From: Chrysomallon squamiferum
Lineage: Eukaryota > Mollusca > Gastropoda > Neomphalida > Peltospiridae
Length of the DNA stretch: 64,000 nucleotides
Direction: 5' to 3'
NCBI GenBank assembly: GCA_012295275.1
Contig: CM022672.1
Span: forward strand, 15,713,125-15,777,124
Shown: one piece after another, positions 61,914-64,000 of the stretch
Position numbering within the stretch: the stretch's first letter is position 1
How the letters are laid out: the number at the start of each line of letters is the position of its first letter
Notes under the pieces: model-generated
What the model saw: the letters and a program-made list of their open reading frames with translations, nothing else
What the model was told of the DNA's origin: nothing
Database searches by the model: none
Made by a program: the position numbers and the translations under genes

Positions 61914-64000
61914 ATGCTTGCACACATAATATACATGTATGCACACAAATACAAACATACATGAGTAAAATTGTATTTTTTTTTTCTGACTCACAAAATG
62001 GATTTCTGAATTTTATTTATGGTTAATTTTAAATACAAAAGTCCAGCCTGGTAACAGTAAAATCACACAAGTCACCTGTGTGTACGCACTGCTGTCCAAA
62101 ATAGGTCAGAAAACCTGCGTTACTACTGCTAGAGGAAAACTGAATCTGTTGTGAGATGAATTAGGATAGTTTTAATCTTTAATGTGACTCCACAGGAATT
62201 TTATTTATTTATTTGTTTGCCTGTTTTTATTTTAAAATTTGTATATAAACACACCTACACTGCAGTTGTTTTCTCGCTTACTAAATCAGTTTTTTATTTA
62301 ACCTATTACTCAGCTTGTAATTTTATTTTTTTTCCAGTGAATTATTATTTATTTATGATTTTACTGCTCTTTGTAAATTTATTTACTTATATTCTGTCGT
62401 TTGTTTATTTAATATTCTGATATTTATTTATTTATTTACCAGTTTAACTTTTATTAACTTGTTTCTTTTTGTTAAAAGACTTTTATATTTTTACAGTGAA
62501 ACATGTCATTAAAATTATATTTTTATGTTTTGTAAAATGTATTAGCAAGATCATGTCATACATCATTTATCAGCAATATAAAAGCTGATTATTACTTTAC
62601 TTAAGATGTAAAACGTGAAAAAAATTAAGAAAAAGTGAAAACTATAACGAATGAAACAGATGTTGTAAACTGCTGCAGCAAGCAGTTCAAATAGTTAAAA
62701 TAAAAATTAATTAATGTCAATATAAATTTTTTCAGTGAGTTATAATTTCATGCATATAATAATTACATGATAACATACTAAACAAATATCAATCCTGTTT
62801 AAATATGTATAGACACACATACATATCTGTGTATACACACCACACACATATGCACACATTTCATCTATTTTTAATCCAAAAGTTAAAATACAGTTGTGAA
62901 ATGCAGATGTATGCATACATAATGCTCATTCTTCATCTACTTGTCTTTCCTCTGAAAGTAAAAATACATTTGTGAATTTTCCAAGCTCAGAATTTCAGAT
63001 TGAGCTTATTTTTTGCAGTGTCAGATATCACAAAATGTAGACGAAATAAGTAGCACTTTACATGTAAGATAGGTTTCAGTCAGATAAATAAGTAACATAA
63101 AGTAAAAAATCTGATAAAACAGGTCATGTTACAACTTTACATAAATTTTCTTTCAAAGTGATGTGTGTCCATGTGTGTCTGTCTGTCTGACTGTGTGTGT
63201 TGTTTTTTATGTTTCATTTATATTCATTCATTCCACATCGAGAAATATTTATTCATTTTAAGTGAAAATGATAGATTTTGTTACTAGCTCAATTTATCAT
63301 ATGTTATGCTGTGGAAGTATCATTAAATATTAATCATTCATTTATTAATTAAATATTGATCATACTCTTATTTGTTCATTATTCTCTGTGTAGAGGATAG
63401 GTTTTATTACCATGTGTATTTTTCAGGTATTCACACTGTATAAATATGGTAGATTTTATTCTAATTGAACTTTATGTGTTTTATATTTATTCGTTAATTT
63501 ATTAAGACTTACTTTCATTTATATATTAGCAGGAGAATTTTTAATTTTTTAATTTATTTATTTTTTATTTTTCTGTGTTTAAAACACACTACAAAAAATA
63601 AATATTCAAATTTCTAATTTTTATACATACATTATCATACAGTATGTACGCATACTTATCACATTTACACACATACAATACACATACATACATACATACA
63701 TACAGCATGTGCATTACAGCACACATACATTACACACACACATGCACACACACTTCGCACACACACACACACACAAATGTATTCAGTCTACCCAGTCAGC
63801 AGGTTTTGGCAACTACATATTTTACATATGCAATAAATACTCATTTAAGAAGAACATGATAGATTTTACTATAATGAGCTTTTAATATAAACTTTATATT
63901 CACTGAATCAGTCTTTGAATCCTTTCCCACCCACCCACCCATTCTTTGATATATATTGTAAATCTAAATATTTATTGATTCTTTATTCATTTTTATCACA

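Larger units (their letters stand above)
49087..64000 (+). other. Second intron of the ARID5 homologue (runs off the window)
   Basis: At least 14.9 kb. It is AT-rich, with microsatellites and poly-T/poly-A runs at 50531-50560 and 51203-51230. I searched for the next expected coding segment (the DEVI..SEKV and ARID regions) and saw none. Two stretches stand out as less AT-rich: 57.37-57.62 kb and 62.04-62.18 kb. A region at 52.34-52.41 kb faintly resembles a tRNA-derived SINE. Confidence 0.6.

Noticed and set aside
1-64000. CRISPR arrays, bacterial operons, rRNA or intact tRNA genes
   Set aside because: None seen; spliced genes, intron lengths and microsatellites indicate animal nuclear DNA.

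Overview
The window looks like AT-rich animal nuclear DNA. It has long introns, many microsatellites and old transposon relics, and canonical GT-AG splice sites. Three gene families are recognisable from spliced exons. A short motif of the form AAGGGAGATAAC or its complement appears at 36736-36749, with looser versions at 8683-8696 and 22173-22185. I associate this motif with mollusc genomes, so a lophotrochozoan, probably a mollusc, is my best guess. The species cannot be fixed from the sequence.

Region 1, 1 to about 23.4 kb, + strand. A modular gene has a common 5' part: a likely exon ending at 63, then exons 9657-10131 and 10422-10852. From the ATG at 9663 this common part is exactly 300 codons and ends on a codon boundary. 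Downstream lie five exons (14090, 16616, 17860, 19972, 22806), each with its own acceptor, the same phase (0) and its own stop codon. They encode two related sets of four zinc fingers, a Pipsqueak-type helix-turn-helix, a short basic region, and a domain like the N-terminal core-binding part of Crypton-derived recombinases. This is the layout of a lola or mod(mdg4)-type locus: one shared N-terminus spliced to alternative DNA-binding tails. The 9.6 kb first intron holds a large inverted repeat (3891-4849 and 7693-8628) enclosing a repeat family that recurs at 26.9-30.0 kb.

Region 2, about 23.4 to 33.4 kb. No gene is convincing here. The stretch holds low-complexity AT-rich DNA, further copies of the repeat family, and a broken FLYWCH-like relic near 31.8-32.1 kb.

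Region 3, 33.4 to 41.4 kb, - strand. A complete CD39-family ectonucleotidase (ENTPD1/2/3/8 clade) lies in eleven exons with all five apyrase conserved regions and both terminal membrane segments. Its most 5' exon encodes an 81-residue ubiquitin-like fold that splices in frame onto the enzyme. One internal exon (36987-37121) has a frame problem at its 3' end.

Region 4, 41.4 to 48.6 kb. This is intergenic DNA between two divergent genes, with a degraded LINE fragment at about 45.4-46.0 kb. At its right end is a compact promoter with a palindromic CRE and a TATA box.

Region 5, 48.6 to 64 kb, + strand. These are the first two coding exons of an ARID5A/ARID5B homologue (BAH-like N-terminal region), followed by at least 14.9 kb of intron that runs off the window and is full of microsatellites.
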